Below are positions 1-6,767 of a stretch of 62,003 nucleotides of DNA, piece by piece (the first letter of the stretch is position 1; each line of letters starts with the position of its first letter). The stretch spans positions 1 to 62,003 of the forward strand of contig JBFGCM010000008.1 of assembly GCA_041581135.1 (NCBI GenBank), in the 5' to 3' direction. Below the pieces are notes generated by a model that was not told where the DNA came from, ran no database searches, and was given only the letters and a program-made list of their open reading frames with translations. The position numbers were made by a program, and so were the translations under genes. The DNA comes from JBFGCM01 sp041581135. GTDB lineage: Bacteria; Actinomycetota; Acidimicrobiia; Spongiisociales; UBA5794.

Positions 1-110
1 GCCGGACCAAACACGTGGCAGTGGCCGTTGGTCGCATTAGGCGGTGGCACGAACCGGGTGGGCGGGTGGGGGTTGCGCACCGGCGGCGGAATCGTTCGCT
101 CGAGTTCCAC

Positions 111-1187
111 TCAGTAGCTCCTCGGATAGACCAGGCCGTCCATGAGCTTGCGGGCCGTCCGCACGATGCCCGAACGAACAACAACCGGCGCTCCCGAGTC
201 CATCGAGAGCTCGACGACCGCCTCGAACGTGCCGGATGGGTGCTCCAGAGTCACGACCGAAGATCCTGCGGCGTGCCGCAGTACCTCGGAGGCAGGTGAA
301 CCAGGAATCAAAGCCGCGGTGGCGACCGACACCGCACCGAGGACACCGATCGCCTGGTGGCAGCGGTGCGGCACGAACGTGCGAGTGCACAGGTCACCGC
401 TCCCTGCCGGTGGCGCGACCATGGTGAGCTTGGGGATGGTGGCTTCGCTGACGTCGCCGAGGTTCATCATCGGCCCAGCCTCGAGGCGAATCTTCTCGAG
501 TAGACCTCGAAGATCGTCGTTGCCCTCCAGATCGGCGCACGACTCGTAGCCGGTGACGTCGAGGTCGGCGGCGCGCATCACTACCACCGGCATGCCGTTG
601 TCGATCAGCGTGGCCGGGACACCGGCGAGCTGATCGACCACCCTCCCGGTCGGCAGGAGGGCTCCGGTGGACCCCCCCGAGATGTCTGAGAATTCGAGGG
701 TGACTGCCGCCGCGGTGCCGGGTACCCCCGAGATGGCGGTGGAACCTGCGTACACCGGGGCGCCTTCGGCGATCTCGAATCGGGCGGTCGCGACGCTGTC
801 GGTGTTCAGCATGTGCACGCGGGTCTCGGCCATCCCGTCGGGGAACTCGAGGAGGGATCGCTCCATGGCGAACGGCCCGATGGCGCTGAGCAGATTCCCA
901 CAGTTCTGGCGGTCCGAGACGGCTGCCACTTCCACGCCCACCTGCAGGAAGAGGTAATCCACCTCGGCCACCCCGTGACTACATCGGTCAACGATCGCCA
1001 CCTTGGACGTGAGCGGGTCCGCCCCGCCCACACCGTCGATCTGGCGGGGATCGGGGGTGCCCATGACCTTCATGAGAAGGTCGTCACGCTCGTCCGGATC
1101 GGCAGGCAGATCGCCGGCGACGAAGAAGAGACCCTTCGATGTCCCGCCTCGCATCACCATGGCCCGGACGCCGTGTGTGCTCGTCAT
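111..1187 (-). CDS. PrpF-family isomerase/tautomerase
   Basis: The 358-residue protein belongs to the PrpF family, which has a diaminopimelate-epimerase-like fold and includes 4-oxalomesaconate tautomerase, 3-methylitaconate isomerase and the AcnD-associated PrpF. The family signature RGGTSKGLFF lies at residues 13-22 and NCGNLLSAIGPFA, which carries the conserved cysteine, is near residue 95. Length is normal for the family and the ATG start leaves both signatures intact. No methylcitrate or gallate pathway gene is adjacent, so the substrate cannot be assigned; dicarboxylate isomerisation is the family-level expectation. The gene stands alone and is followed by about 110 bp in which I see nothing. 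Confidence 0.85.
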   Translation of the reverse strand: MTSTHGVRAMVMRGGTSKGLFFVAGDLPADPDERDDLLMKVMGTPDPRQIDGVGGADPLTSKVAIVDRCSHGVAEVDYLFLQVGVEVAAVSDRQNCGNLLSAIGPFAMERSLLEFPDGMAETRVHMLNTDSVATARFEIAEGAPVYAGSTAISGVPGTAAAVTLEFSDISGGSTGALLPTGRVVDQLAGVPATLIDNGMPVVVMRAADLDVTGYESCADLEGNDDLRGLLEKIRLEAGPMMNLGDVSEATIPKLTMVAPPAGSGDLCTRTFVPHRCHQAIGVLGAVSVATAALIPGSPASEVLRHAAGSSVVTLEHPSGTFEAVVELSMDSGAPVVVRSGIVRTARKLMDGLVYPRSY

Positions 1188-1250
1188 GACCCCATTGTGC
1201 CACCGAGGAGGTGCCAGATCGGCGTGTTCGGCCAGAAGGCAGACGCCGGA

Positions 1251-1278
1251 AGCCAGAAGCCAGAAGCCAGAAGCCAGA
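1251..1278. repeat. 4 x 7-bp tandem repeat
   Basis: Four perfect head-to-tail copies of AGCCAGA, preceded by a degenerate fifth unit. It is non-coding and too short-period to be a CRISPR. Copy number probably varies by strand slippage. Confidence 0.9.
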
Positions 1279-1396
1279 CGAGGACCTCAGGTTGCTGACG
1301 GGGCCTCACAGGCTCGCCACGGGATGGCCGACACCCGATGTCCGATACCTGGTTTGCCGTGATCTGAACGGGACCGGCCATCCGGCACGTTCGGCG

Positions 1397-1443
1397 GGAG
1401 ACATGCGCCAGCATGTCTCCAACCGACCGGCGAAGCCGGTCGG
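1397..1443. repeat. Pair of perfect hairpins downstream of the tRNA cluster
   Basis: The first hairpin (1397-1420) has a perfect 10-bp stem, GGAGACATGC with its complement, around the loop GCCA. The second (1423-1443) has a perfect 9-bp stem around GAA, and its apex GCGAAGC is known as an exceptionally stable DNA mini-hairpin. They lie about 200 bp beyond the last tRNA on its transcribed strand. No T-run follows, so a classic intrinsic terminator is not supported; a REP-like element or RNA 3'-end structure is possible. Confidence 0.6.
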
Positions 1444-1448
1444 CAGGG

Positions 1449-1502
1449 ACGAGCCGAACCCGCGTGAAGCGGCGCTTGCGTGGGCGCTACTGGGATTGAA
1501 CC
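1449..1502 (-). repeat. Partial duplicate of tRNA-Val 3' end (att-like)
   Basis: A perfect 54-bp direct repeat of 1605-1658. Read on the minus strand it starts in the T-arm of tRNA-Val(GAC), covers the acceptor 3' strand and continues 32 bp past the tRNA. The copies are 156 bp apart. Duplicated tRNA 3' ends are the usual scar of tyrosine-recombinase elements, but no integrase lies between them. Confidence 0.75.
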
Positions 1503-1604
1503 CTCGCCCCACCAACCCGACTCACCATGGGACCCGACAATCCGCCTCGATACGAGGGATCAAAAGAGCCGCAACACGATGCACGGCACGCCGTTCGGCG
1601 AGGA

Positions 1605-1658
1605 ACGAGCCGAACCCGCGTGAAGCGGCGCTTGCGTGGGCGCTACTGGGATTGAACC
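1605..1658 (-). repeat. Original copy of the 54-bp repeat (tRNA-Val 3' end)
   Basis: This copy overlaps the last 22 bases of the intact tRNA-Val gene and is identical to 1449-1502. It is the template-like member of the pair because the tRNA here is complete. Confidence 0.75.
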
Positions 1659-1708
1659 AGTGACCTCTTCCGTGTCAGGGAAGCGCTCTCCCGCTGAGCT
1701 AAGCGCCC
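1637..1708 (-). tRNA. tRNA-Val(GAC)
   Basis: A 72-nt cloverleaf: the acceptor stem GGGCGCT pairs with AGCGCCC, the anticodon stem CTTCC pairs with GGAAG around a loop containing GAC, and the T-loop is GTTCAATCC. CCA is not encoded. It is the last gene of a Gly-Cys-Val cluster. Confidence 0.95.
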
Positions 1709-1709
1709 G

Positions 1710-1780
1710 AGGCGGCGCCCGGAATTGAACCGGGGTAGAGGGTTTTGCAGACCCTTGCCTAACCACTCGGCCACGCCGCC
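1710..1780 (-). tRNA. tRNA-Cys(GCA)
   Basis: A 71-nt cloverleaf: the acceptor stem GGCGGCG pairs with CGCCGCC, the anticodon loop CTGCAAA carries GCA, and the discriminator is U, as usual for Cys. One base separates it from tRNA-Val. Confidence 0.95.
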
Positions 1781-1810
1781 GAAAGGCGGCACTGCTGCCG
1801 GCCCTTTGGG

Positions 1811-1883
1811 AGCGGACGACCGGTCTCGAACCGGCGACCTTCACCTTGGCAAGGTGACGCTCTACCAACTGAGCTACGTCCGC
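1811..1883 (-). tRNA. tRNA-Gly(GCC)
   Basis: A 73-nt cloverleaf: the acceptor stem GCGGACG pairs with CGTCCGC and the anticodon loop TTGCCAA carries GCC. It is the first of three tRNAs transcribed together. The Gly-Cys-Val order is a recurrent actinobacterial arrangement. Confidence 0.95.
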
Positions 1884-1927
1884 AAGGACGGAAATGGTAC
1901 CACGGGGCGCCCGGACGTCTAGCTCGA

Positions 1928-2362
1928 TCACCGCCGGCCGCTGGACCCGAAGCCGCCGTCCCCTCGAGCGGTGTCGGGCAGCTCGTCGACGACGTCGAAC
2001 TCCTGCGTTGCCACAGGCACCACGACCAACTGGGCGATCCGTTCCCCGCGTTCGATCTCGATCGTGTCGGATCCATGGTTGATGAGAATGACCCGGATCT
2101 CGCCGCGATACCCGGAGTCCACCAGCCCGGGTCCGTTGGCGACGCCGACACCGTGGCGGGCCGCCAAGCCGGACCGAGGGGTCACCAACCCGCCGTAACC
2201 GGGCGGTATCGCCACCGCCACCCCGGTGGGGATGGCGGCGTACTCACCTGCAGTGAGCGTGGCGGGCTCCCTGGCGTACAGGTCGACGCCCCCGTCGCCC
2301 TCATGGGCGTAGCTTGGCGTCGGCAACCCCGGATCGAGCTTTCGAAGGGGTATCTTCATCAT
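1928..2362 (-). CDS. dut: dUTP diphosphatase
   Basis: The enzyme hydrolyses dUTP to dUMP and pyrophosphate, keeping uracil out of DNA and supplying dTMP synthesis. The 144-residue length is typical of the trimeric class. All five dUTPase motifs are visible: DGGVDLYA, PRSGLA, the GLVDSGYRGEI segment with the uracil-site residues, RGERIAQLVV, and the C-terminal GDGGFGSSGR lid. Two consecutive ATG codons begin the protein; the longer open frame upstream is composition-driven and runs back through the divergent neighbour, so I start here. Only 25 bp separate the two divergent starts. Confidence 0.95.
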   Translation of the reverse strand: MMKIPLRKLDPGLPTPSYAHEGDGGVDLYAREPATLTAGEYAAIPTGVAVAIPPGYGGLVTPRSGLAARHGVGVANGPGLVDSGYRGEIRVILINHGSDTIEIERGERIAQLVVVPVATQEFDVVDELPDTARGDGGFGSSGRR

Positions 2363-2387
2363 GCCGATTGTGGCACGGAGGGACGCT

Positions 2388-3425
2388 GTGACCCAGCAAC
2401 AGACACGTTTGGGGGACGACGGCTCCGATGCCCGCTGGTTCTTGGAGGTCGCCGGGGTCCCGGTTGAAGCCGACCCGTGGGAGCGCGAGCCCCTCGCTCG
2501 GGGCGACGCCACCACCGTCGCCGGTTCCCCCGAGGTGGCACCTCCAGCGGATGCGGTCGAAGGCTCCGCCGACCCCTTCCGTGATTGGGCACCCATGGAG
2601 TTGTCCAGGTCGGCGCGGTCGCGACGCACGTATCGGTGGTCGTTCGTCGGTGCAGTGGTGCTCGTCGCGGTGGGCGTCGTGGCGCTCTTTGCCTGGCTGC
2701 CGGGTCAGGGCGAGCGCGTCGCCGAGGCTCGAGCCGAGGAATATCGCGCTGCGCTCACGGATTTGGATGCTCGGTCCGCGGCCCTCGAAGTGGCAATCGC
2801 TCAGCTGGCCGACCCGACACTCGTCGATGTGGGACCGGCAGGCGTCACGGTCGCCGAGTTCCAATCGTCCGTCGAGGCAGCGGGCTCGCTCGCCGGCGAG
2901 CCCCTGCCGGCAACGCTGCCGTTCGTCCCTCGATCGGACATCGAGGCCTTGGAGCCGGCCCGGCTGCGGTTGAGCCTGGTCGCCGGAACCGCGGCCGAGG
3001 TCGCTCGCGCCCTGTCGGGCGCCGTCGACTATCGCCTCTCCGTCGACGACGCCTTCATCCTGCCGATCCTGCCGGTGCAGGCGACGGCCAACCAGATCGC
3101 CGACCTGAGCCTGGAACTGGCATCGATGCTCGCCGACAGCGTGGGTGTCGCGGCCACGCTCCCCGACGACGACGTGTTCGCCGAGCACCGTCGGGATCTC
3201 GAGGAGGCGCTCATTGCGCTCAACGACCTCCAGGTGGACTATCTCGACGCGTTGCGACGCAACGACGTTACCGCCGCCAGCCGCCTCGCCGAACAGCTGG
3301 CTGCATTGGACGACGGACTGGACGATTCCCTGGCCGCGGCCCTGGCGGCGTTTGCTCCCCAGGTCCGAGTGCAGATCGACGCCTTGCGTCTGGACATCGC
3401 GGCGGCGGAGACGCTGCTGCCGTAG
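2388..3425 (+). CDS. Single-pass membrane protein of unknown function
   Basis: No family is recognised. The 345-residue product has a cytoplasmic-looking, Pro/Glu-rich N-terminus of about 80 residues, one strong transmembrane helix (about residues 85-104) and a long outer region of predicted amphipathic helices rich in Ala, Leu, Asp and Glu, probably coiled. The start chosen is GTG, because GGAGGG sits 5 bases upstream; an in-frame ATG nine codons earlier lacks a ribosome site and would overlap the dut start. It ends one base before the convergent nrdR stop. An envelope-associated role is only an inference. Confidence 0.75.
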   Translation: MTQQQTRLGDDGSDARWFLEVAGVPVEADPWEREPLARGDATTVAGSPEVAPPADAVEGSADPFRDWAPMELSRSARSRRTYRWSFVGAVVLVAVGVVALFAWLPGQGERVAEARAEEYRAALTDLDARSAALEVAIAQLADPTLVDVGPAGVTVAEFQSSVEAAGSLAGEPLPATLPFVPRSDIEALEPARLRLSLVAGTAAEVARALSGAVDYRLSVDDAFILPILPVQATANQIADLSLELASMLADSVGVAATLPDDDVFAEHRRDLEEALIALNDLQVDYLDALRRNDVTAASRLAEQLAALDDGLDDSLAAALAAFAPQVRVQIDALRLDIAAAETLLP

Positions 3426-3426
3426 G

Positions 3427-3876
3427 TCAGGTGCGGTCCTCGAGAACGGCCATCTCCTTTTCGAAGTCGCTCGCCTCTTGGAAGTCCTTGTAGACCGAGG
3501 CGAAGCGGAGATACCCCACCTCGTCGATGCGACGAAGACCGGCCAAGACCTGGCGTCCCAGTTCGTCGGCGCTGACCTCACCGCCGGCGCTCCGGGCGAA
3601 GCCGTGTACTTGTTCGACCAGCTCGTCGACGTCACCGGCGGGTACCGGGCGATCGGCCAGCGCCCGTTCCACGCCGCGCCGCAGCTTCGTCTCGTCGAAC
3701 GGTTGCCGAATGCCATCGCGCTTGACCACCACGATGCTGAGGGCGGGCCGCTCGTAGGTCGAGAAGCGGCTCCCGCACGCCGCGCACTCGCGGCGGCGTC
3801 GGATCGCGGCGCCGGCCTCCGAAGGACGCGAGTCGACGACCCGTGTGTCGGCCTGGTGGCAGTAAGGACACTTCAT
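3427..3876 (-). CDS. nrdR: Transcriptional repressor NrdR
   Basis: NrdR represses ribonucleotide reductase genes according to the ATP/dATP state. The 149-residue protein has the N-terminal zinc ribbon (Cys3, Cys6, Cys31, Cys34) followed by an ATP-cone from about residue 47, beginning VVKRDGIRQPFDETKL. Length is standard. No nrd gene is in the window, so its targets lie elsewhere. A partly conserved NrdR-box-like sequence lies 20-45 bp upstream and could mean autoregulation. Confidence 0.96.
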   Translation of the reverse strand: MKCPYCHQADTRVVDSRPSEAGAAIRRRRECAACGSRFSTYERPALSIVVVKRDGIRQPFDETKLRRGVERALADRPVPAGDVDELVEQVHGFARSAGGEVSADELGRQVLAGLRRIDEVGYLRFASVYKDFQEASDFEKEMAVLEDRT

Positions 3877-3888
3877 GCGTGGCGGAGC

Positions 3889-3920
3889 GTACTAGATGTG
3901 GTACCCACTACATCTTGGGG
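3889..3920. promoter_or_regulatory. Possible NrdR-box pair upstream of nrdR
   Basis: The sequence CTACATCTTG (3908-3917) matches 8 of 10 positions of the NrdR core CwAtATaTwG. A weaker copy, CTAGATGTGG (3892-3901), lies 16 bp away. The two also form a 9-bp inverted repeat with one mismatch. It could equally serve the divergent gene at 3959. Confidence 0.28.
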
Positions 3921-3958
3921 CTGCCTCCGGCGCCGTCCCTCGCAGTAGGGTCGGAGAC

Positions 3959-4552
3959 ATGGCAGACCCATTTCAGGAGGCGGCCGAGGCCGCCGTGCTG
4001 CTCGTGGAACAGGTGACCGACTTCGATCGCGCCGCAATCGGTTCATGGAGCATCGGCGGTCTCGTCGGCCACATGACGCGGGCCCTGCTCACGCCGGCGG
4101 CCTACATGGCCGAGCCGGCGCCCGGAGCGGTGGACCTCCAGGATGCTGCCGCCTACATCGCCGCCTACCTGCAGCGACGTCACCAGGACCCCGGCCTGGA
4201 TGCAGCCGTCGCCGCTCGCGGCACGGCGGCAGCCGCCACCGACGCCGGCGCGATCAAGCGGGCCCATGCGGACCTACTGGTGGCACTCGACGCGGTACCG
4301 GCGGGTCGCATCGTGGCCACACCGTTCGGCAGCATCCGGCTGGAGGACTATCTCCGCACCAGAACCATGGAGTTGGTCGTCCACAGCCTGGATCTGGCGA
4401 ACGCCATCGACGTTGAGTGGGAGCCGCCGGCATCGGCCTTGCGAGACGTCCTGTCCCTGCTGGGTGAGATCGCCATGGCGACCGGGCGCGGCAGCCAGGT
4501 GGTGCTTGCACTCAGTGGGCGCACCGTGCTCGAAGGGCCCGTGGTGCAATGA
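3959..4552 (+). CDS. Maleylpyruvate isomerase-family mycothiol-dependent enzyme
   Basis: A 197-residue DinB-fold protein of the mycothiol-dependent maleylpyruvate isomerase N-domain type. The metal ligands expected for the fold are visible: His in the motif GGLVGHMTRA and the spaced Glu/His of MELVVHSLDL. Such proteins use mycothiol as thiol cofactor, which supports an actinobacterial host. The exact reaction cannot be assigned. The start was placed at ATG 3959 because upstream codons of the open frame fall in the nrdR promoter region. It ends three bases before the convergent M23 peptidase gene. Confidence 0.8.
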   Translation: MADPFQEAAEAAVLLVEQVTDFDRAAIGSWSIGGLVGHMTRALLTPAAYMAEPAPGAVDLQDAAAYIAAYLQRRHQDPGLDAAVAARGTAAAATDAGAIKRAHADLLVALDAVPAGRIVATPFGSIRLEDYLRTRTMELVVHSLDLANAIDVEWEPPASALRDVLSLLGEIAMATGRGSQVVLALSGRTVLEGPVVQ

Positions 4553-4555
4553 GGG

Positions 4556-6133
4556 CTACTGGTTCCAGTCGCTGCTGCTGAACCCGTCACCGGTGGACAC
4601 CGACACGGTCCAGGGCGCTCCGCGCGCCGTCATACCGGCCAGATCCGCCATGCCGTCTCCGTTGAAGTCTCCGATCATCTGGTGGAGCCACGATTCGATG
4701 GTCGGGAAGTCGGCCCATTTGCCCTGGACGAAGGCCGTGCCGGTGGAGGTCGAGACCCACCACGTGCCGTTGAGCGAGTAGAAGCTCGCGACATCGGCCT
4801 TGCCGTCGCCGTCGAAGTCGGCGAAGTGGTGGTCCCAACCCTCGGTGGTTCCGTAGGTGGTCCACAGCGAGGTGGTGAGGCTTCCCTCTCCGGCGAGACT
4901 GATCCACCAGGTGCCGTTGCTGGCGTGGTACGCGGCGACATCGGTGGCACCGTCGCCGTCGATGTCGGCCACCGCGTGGTACCAGCCCGACGGAGTGCCG
5001 TACCGATTCCACAGCGTGGTCTCGAACGAGACACCGGTGGAACGGCTGATCCACCACGTGCCGTTCGACGGATGGAAGTTGGCGATGTCATCGCGGCCGT
5101 CACCGTCGAAATCCCCCACGAGCTGATCGATCCACCCGTCTGCCGTGGTGAAGTCGGCCCACAGCGTCGTTTCGAACGAGACACCGGTGGAACGGCTGAT
5201 CCACCACGTGCCGTTCGACGGATGGAAGTTGGCGATGTCATCGCGGCCGTCACCGTCGAAATCCCCCACGAGCTGGCGACTCCAGCCGGTCCAGGTGCTG
5301 TATTGGGCCCAGGTGCTCGAGGCGAACTCGCCCGAGTTCGACTGGCTCACGATCCATGCCCCGTCGATGAATGACGCCACATCGTCGTCGCCATCGCCGT
5401 CGAAGTCTCCGACCAGACCATTGCCGTCGTCGACCAGGTTCGTCGACGTGGTGGTGAAGCTCGAGCCCGTGGAGGTCAGCACGCTCCAGCCGTCGCCGGA
5501 GGAATGGAGCACATCGTCACCACTGCCGGCCACGAAGTCGCCGGCGTGGGCATCGTCGGGCGGCTGCCACGGCTCCGTGAGGACCTCGGCGATGATGAGG
5601 CTCGGATAGGGGTTGATCTTCACACCGTCGGGGCGATGGAGCTCGAAATGCAGATGCGACACGGTCGCCTCAGCATTGCCGCTGTCGCCGACGTATCCGA
5701 TGAGCTGGCCGGCTTCGACGTGCACACCGACGCCGATCCCCGGAGCGAACCCCCACCCTTGACCGTCGTCGGTGCCGGGGGTGTCGTTGTTGAGATGGAT
5801 GTAGTACGTCACCCACCCGTCGTCGTGGGCGAGCCCCATGGCGCAGCAGTCTCCACCCTGTTCGTCATGAGCCCAGTACACCGTCCCCGAATCGGCGGCA
5901 ACGACCGGGACCATCTTGTCGGCGAGGATGTCGGTGCCCTCGTGGGTACGACCGCCCGAGCGGGGTGCGCCCCAGGTGTCGCTGTACGTGTTCTCGCCGA
6001 CGACGGGGAAGATGATCGGGTGTGTCTCCTCGGCGGCCGCGGACGGCGCAATGGCCACGATGGCGCCGGCAACGAGCATCAGAGCGATGACGACGTGCGA
6101 CGAGAGACGTCCGAGAGTGAATGGTGACCGCAT
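4556..6133 (-). CDS. Secreted M23 endopeptidase with VCBS/FG-GAP repeats
   Basis: A 525-residue exported protein. A signal peptide occupies about residues 1-34, ending near SAAAEE. The LytM/M23 peptidase domain follows, with zinc ligands His64 and Asp68 (HEGTD) and His160-x-His162 (HLHFELH), so it looks catalytically intact and should cut peptidoglycan cross-links. From about residue 237 to the end come six or seven calcium-binding-type VCBS/FG-GAP modules of about 50 residues, each with a DFDGDGxDD core, plausibly for surface or polymer attachment. Two modules are identical at DNA level over 104 bp (5022-5125 and 5172-5275), which indicates recent duplication. Confidence 0.88.
   Translation of the reverse strand: MRSPFTLGRLSSHVVIALMLVAGAIVAIAPSAAAEETHPIIFPVVGENTYSDTWGAPRSGGRTHEGTDILADKMVPVVAADSGTVYWAHDEQGGDCCAMGLAHDDGWVTYYIHLNNDTPGTDDGQGWGFAPGIGVGVHVEAGQLIGYVGDSGNAEATVSHLHFELHRPDGVKINPYPSLIIAEVLTEPWQPPDDAHAGDFVAGSGDDVLHSSGDGWSVLTSTGSSFTTTSTNLVDDGNGLVGDFDGDGDDDVASFIDGAWIVSQSNSGEFASSTWAQYSTWTGWSRQLVGDFDGDGRDDIANFHPSNGTWWISRSTGVSFETTLWADFTTADGWIDQLVGDFDGDGRDDIANFHPSNGTWWISRSTGVSFETTLWNRYGTPSGWYHAVADIDGDGATDVAAYHASNGTWWISLAGEGSLTTSLWTTYGTTEGWDHHFADFDGDGKADVASFYSLNGTWWVSTSTGTAFVQGKWADFPTIESWLHQMIGDFNGDGMADLAGMTARGAPWTVSVSTGDGFSSSDWNQ
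5022..5125. repeat. 104-bp perfect repeat inside the M23/VCBS gene, copy 1
   Basis: Identical to 5172-5275. The 150-bp period equals 50 codons, so each copy adds one VCBS module in frame. Confidence 0.95.
5172..5275. repeat. 104-bp perfect repeat inside the M23/VCBS gene, copy 2
   Basis: Identical to 5022-5125. Synonymous sites are unchanged, so duplication or gene conversion was recent. Confidence 0.95.
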
Positions 6134-6223
6134 GCAGAAAGCATCGGCACCTTAGAGGGTGAGACTTGAACCGACCAACCCGAACGGGTTACGGCGACGC
6201 CGGCCCGGCTGTGCGCAGTCGGT

Positions 6224-6514
6224 TCAGTGGCGAACCGGGATGGCGAGTACCTGGCCCGCCTGGATGATCCCCGAGTCGAGGTCGTTGAGGCGCCGGATCT
6301 GCTCGACGACGGCGCGGATGTCATCGTCGGCAGCGGCGTGGCGGTCGGCGATCACCCACAGAGTGTCGCCCGATCGGACCCGATAATCACTGGTTTCGAC
6401 CTCACCGCCTGCGCTGGCACCGTTGGCGAGCACGAGGAGGAGGGCGAGCGCCAGAACGACGATCGTGGAGACGATGACCAATGCTCGTGACGGGACGGTC
6501 ATGTGTCGTTCCAT
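6224..6514 (-). CDS. LysM protein divergent from lexA, candidate SOS cell-division suppressor
   Basis: A 96-residue protein with a transmembrane helix at about residues 9-32 followed by one LysM domain (about 43-93, beginning YRVRSGDTLWVIADRH). Size, topology and position next to lexA match YneA of Bacillus, DivS of Corynebacterium and ChiZ (Rv2719c) of Mycobacterium, which delay septation during the SOS response. The start is ATG 6514, with GAGGAGGAGGG eight bases upstream. Control elements at 6583-6685 place it under LexA and probably also a LexA-independent damage regulator. The function rests on context plus domain, not on sequence identity. Confidence 0.8.
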   Translation of the reverse strand: MERHMTVPSRALVIVSTIVVLALALLLVLANGASAGGEVETSDYRVRSGDTLWVIADRHAAADDDIRAVVEQIRRLNDLDSGIIQAGQVLAIPVRH

Positions 6515-6582
6515 TCGCTGTACCCTCCTCCTCTGTCGCCACCGTGGCCGGTCGCCCGGCCGGATCCCCCCTCATCTCCGAC

Positions 6583-6605
6583 ACCGTATGGGCCGGGTAC
6601 GACAA
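6583..6605 (-). promoter_or_regulatory. PafBC-type (RecA/LexA-independent) promoter of the LysM gene
   Basis: On the minus strand the element reads TTGTCGTAC, an 8-bp spacer, then TACGGT. This fits the mycobacterial RecA-NDp consensus tTGTCRgtg-N8-TAnnnT. The spacer and -10 are identical to those upstream of recA. The transcript would start about 62 nt before the start codon. Confidence 0.65.
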
Positions 6606-6631
6606 GAAATCGCCCCCGATCACGATGTCAC

Positions 6632-6647
6632 ACGAACATGCGTTCGT
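6632..6647. promoter_or_regulatory. SOS (LexA) box 1
   Basis: ACGAACATGCGTTCGT is a perfect palindrome of the GAAC-N4-GTTC type. It covers the expected start point (+3 to +18) of the upstream LysM-gene promoter. Confidence 0.88.
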
Positions 6648-6656
6648 ATGAAACGC

Positions 6657-6685
6657 ACGCTATCGAACGTCTGTTCGCATGTCAA
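6657..6685 (-). promoter_or_regulatory. Sigma70-type promoter of the LysM gene
   Basis: On the minus strand a consensus -35 TTGACA, a 17-bp spacer and a -10 TAGCGT. SOS box 2 fills the spacer, so LexA binding would exclude RNA polymerase. The predicted leader is about 136 nt. Confidence 0.75.
6663..6678. promoter_or_regulatory. SOS (LexA) box 2
   Basis: TCGAACGTCTGTTCGC, with intact GAAC-N4-GTTC, lies wholly between the -35 and -10 of the LysM-gene promoter. Confidence 0.9.
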
Positions 6686-6686
6686 A

Positions 6687-6702
6687 TCGAACATATGTTT
6701 GG
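6687..6702. promoter_or_regulatory. SOS (LexA) box 3
   Basis: TCGAACATATGTTTGG has a one-base departure in the right half-site. It overlaps the -35 of the lexA promoter, which fits weaker, self-limiting repression of lexA. Confidence 0.8.
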
Positions 6703-6727
6703 TGAGAGCGCGAAAACCGGGTACGAT
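6699..6727 (+). promoter_or_regulatory. lexA promoter
   Basis: TTGGTG, a 17-bp spacer and TACGAT. The -35 overlaps SOS box 3. The predicted start is near 6734, giving a leader of about 34 nt. Confidence 0.65.
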
Positions 6728-6767
6728 CGGGTGAGGAAGTGGTCATGAGCGGCGGAAGGAACACCCC

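Larger units (their letters stand above)
1188..1636. other. Gene-free, repeat-rich spacer
   Basis: No convincing gene lies between the tRNA cluster and the PrpF gene. The stretch holds a four-copy 7-bp tandem repeat, two adjacent perfect hairpins and a 54-bp partial copy of the tRNA-Val 3' end, each listed separately. The small frames in it have no family resemblance and are best treated as noise. Confidence 0.7.

Noticed and set aside
1251..1278. Possible CRISPR
   Set aside because: Seven-base units without spacers cannot be a CRISPR; no cas gene is present anywhere in the window.
2301..3716. Minus-strand frame of 471 codons opposite the membrane protein and through nrdR
   Set aside because: It crosses two supported genes (dut start and nrdR) and has no recognisable domain or ribosome site.
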